Shown: positions 63,276 to 64,000 of the stretch, in pieces
Numbering within the stretch: the first letter of the stretch is position 1
How the letters are laid out: every line of letters starts with the position of its first letter
Assembly: GCA_949126835.1 (NCBI GenBank)
Contig: OX421494.1
Coordinates: 20,772,196-20,836,195 of the forward strand
DNA from: Anisus vortex
Lineage: Eukaryota > Mollusca > Gastropoda > Planorbidae
Direction: 5' to 3'
Length of the DNA: 64,000 nucleotides
Notes under the pieces: generated by a model
The model's input: only the letters and a program-made list of their open reading frames with translations
Told to the model about the DNA's origin: nothing
The model's database searches: none
Made by a program: the position numbers and the translations under genes

Positions 63276-64000
63276 TGAAAGAGGTAGATAAACAAAGCGA
63301 TAGAGTGAGAGCTGTTTACGTATAGCAAGGTCTACAAAGAGCGAGCGGGAAGGGTGCGTGGCAAAAAAAAACCCACCATAAACAACAGTGAGATTGTGAG
63401 GCTGGAACGAAAGCCATAATTAACAGACAAATCTCGAGTGTCAGGAATCAAAAGATTATATAATAGTTCAATAGTCTCCCACGTGAAAGAAATTGTTCCA
63501 GAAGACGTCTAGAACCCGCGCTCTGCTAACTCAATACTTGGTATCGACACGAAACTCCTGGCCCTAGAATAGGGATTTCTATAAAAGGTCACGCGTGTTT
63601 GTGTTGAAGGAAAACAACAACACAACACCCAAACGTGGGGGAGGGGGGCAGTGGGTGATGTGGGGGAGGGGATGGGGAGGCACTCCATGGGGCTGATATT
63701 CTGACATTAGTTACAGTTAAATGTTGCCCCAGGAGACTCAATTTCTTTATCAACGGCTAATGTCCGTCTGAGTTTTCTGCTTTTTTAGATGTTGGGGTAG
63801 CAGTAGCGTGGAGGCGGGGACGACACTGTAACGCGCGGTGTTGTATGCTTTGTTTTGTTTATTTACAATAGAATTTAAACACGTTGACATGAGAGTTGTT
63901 GACACTGTTATTACGATAGGATAAACACAGATTGGCATATTGAAATGGGTGGTTATAATAATAGGATATACACATACATTGGCATGCTAATACTGCGACT
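63276..64000. other. Gene-less stretch to the window end
   Basis: Mixed composition with G-rich patches near 63638-63690. The 62-codon minus frame 63750-63938 shows no recognised motif. Confidence 0.5.

Overview
The window looks like a repeat-dominated, AT-rich stretch of an animal nuclear genome, most plausibly a mollusc and perhaps a gastropod. The animal assignment rests on I-clade-type LINEs with animal-style domains, a SCAN-like Gag, tRNA-derived SINEs, two MITE families and many micro- and minisatellites. The mollusc assignment is inference from repeat types I associate with gastropods and cephalopods, and no species-diagnostic gene is present. I found no intact host protein-coding gene, rRNA or functional tRNA. 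Almost every convincing open frame belongs to a transposable element.

Layout. 1-2246: AT-rich DNA with a tRNA-like pseudogene and a 41-bp tandem array. 2247-8091: an LTR retrotransposon on the minus strand (628-bp LTRs, exact tRNA-Pro primer site) that keeps gag, a frameshifted protease and an integrase remnant but has no reverse transcriptase. 8840-9463: a solo LTR of the same family in the opposite orientation. 9500-16500: minisatellites, MITEs and a SINE. 16649-22165: a large inverted repeat whose arms are 16-bp tandem arrays plus about 330 bp of matching sequence, around a 3-kb loop that holds a perfect 36-bp-arm hairpin. 24749-25640: a 32-bp satellite followed by a LINE 3' fragment. 27065-34215: a full-length LTR retrotransposon with 597-bp LTRs and one uninterrupted 1604-codon frame. 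35190-41203: a second, longer array of the 32-bp satellite interrupted by a near full-length LINE. 41204-54842: mostly unassigned DNA with SINEs, MITEs, microsatellites and a broken THAP-domain fragment. 54843-55434: a 5'-truncated copy of the same LINE. 56640-59513: another LINE 3' fragment, a GC-rich hairpin-containing island and three tandem copies of a 490-bp repeat. 60786-64000: MITEs, a long GA-rich array and unassigned DNA.

The main result is the element at 27065-34215. Its polyprotein order is Gag - protease - integrase - reverse transcriptase - RNase H. Integrase precedes reverse transcriptase (the Ty1/copia order), yet every domain is Ty3/gypsy-like. That is the hallmark of the Gmr1 group. 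Its Gag carries a SCAN-like capsid segment, which fits the published view that the vertebrate SCAN domain came from Gmr1-like Gag proteins. The element has nearly identical LTRs, a 4-bp target duplication and catalytic residues in place for every enzyme, so it may be recently or currently active. The element at 2247-8091 is a related, enzyme-deficient member with equally similar LTRs and could have been mobilised in trans by a relative.
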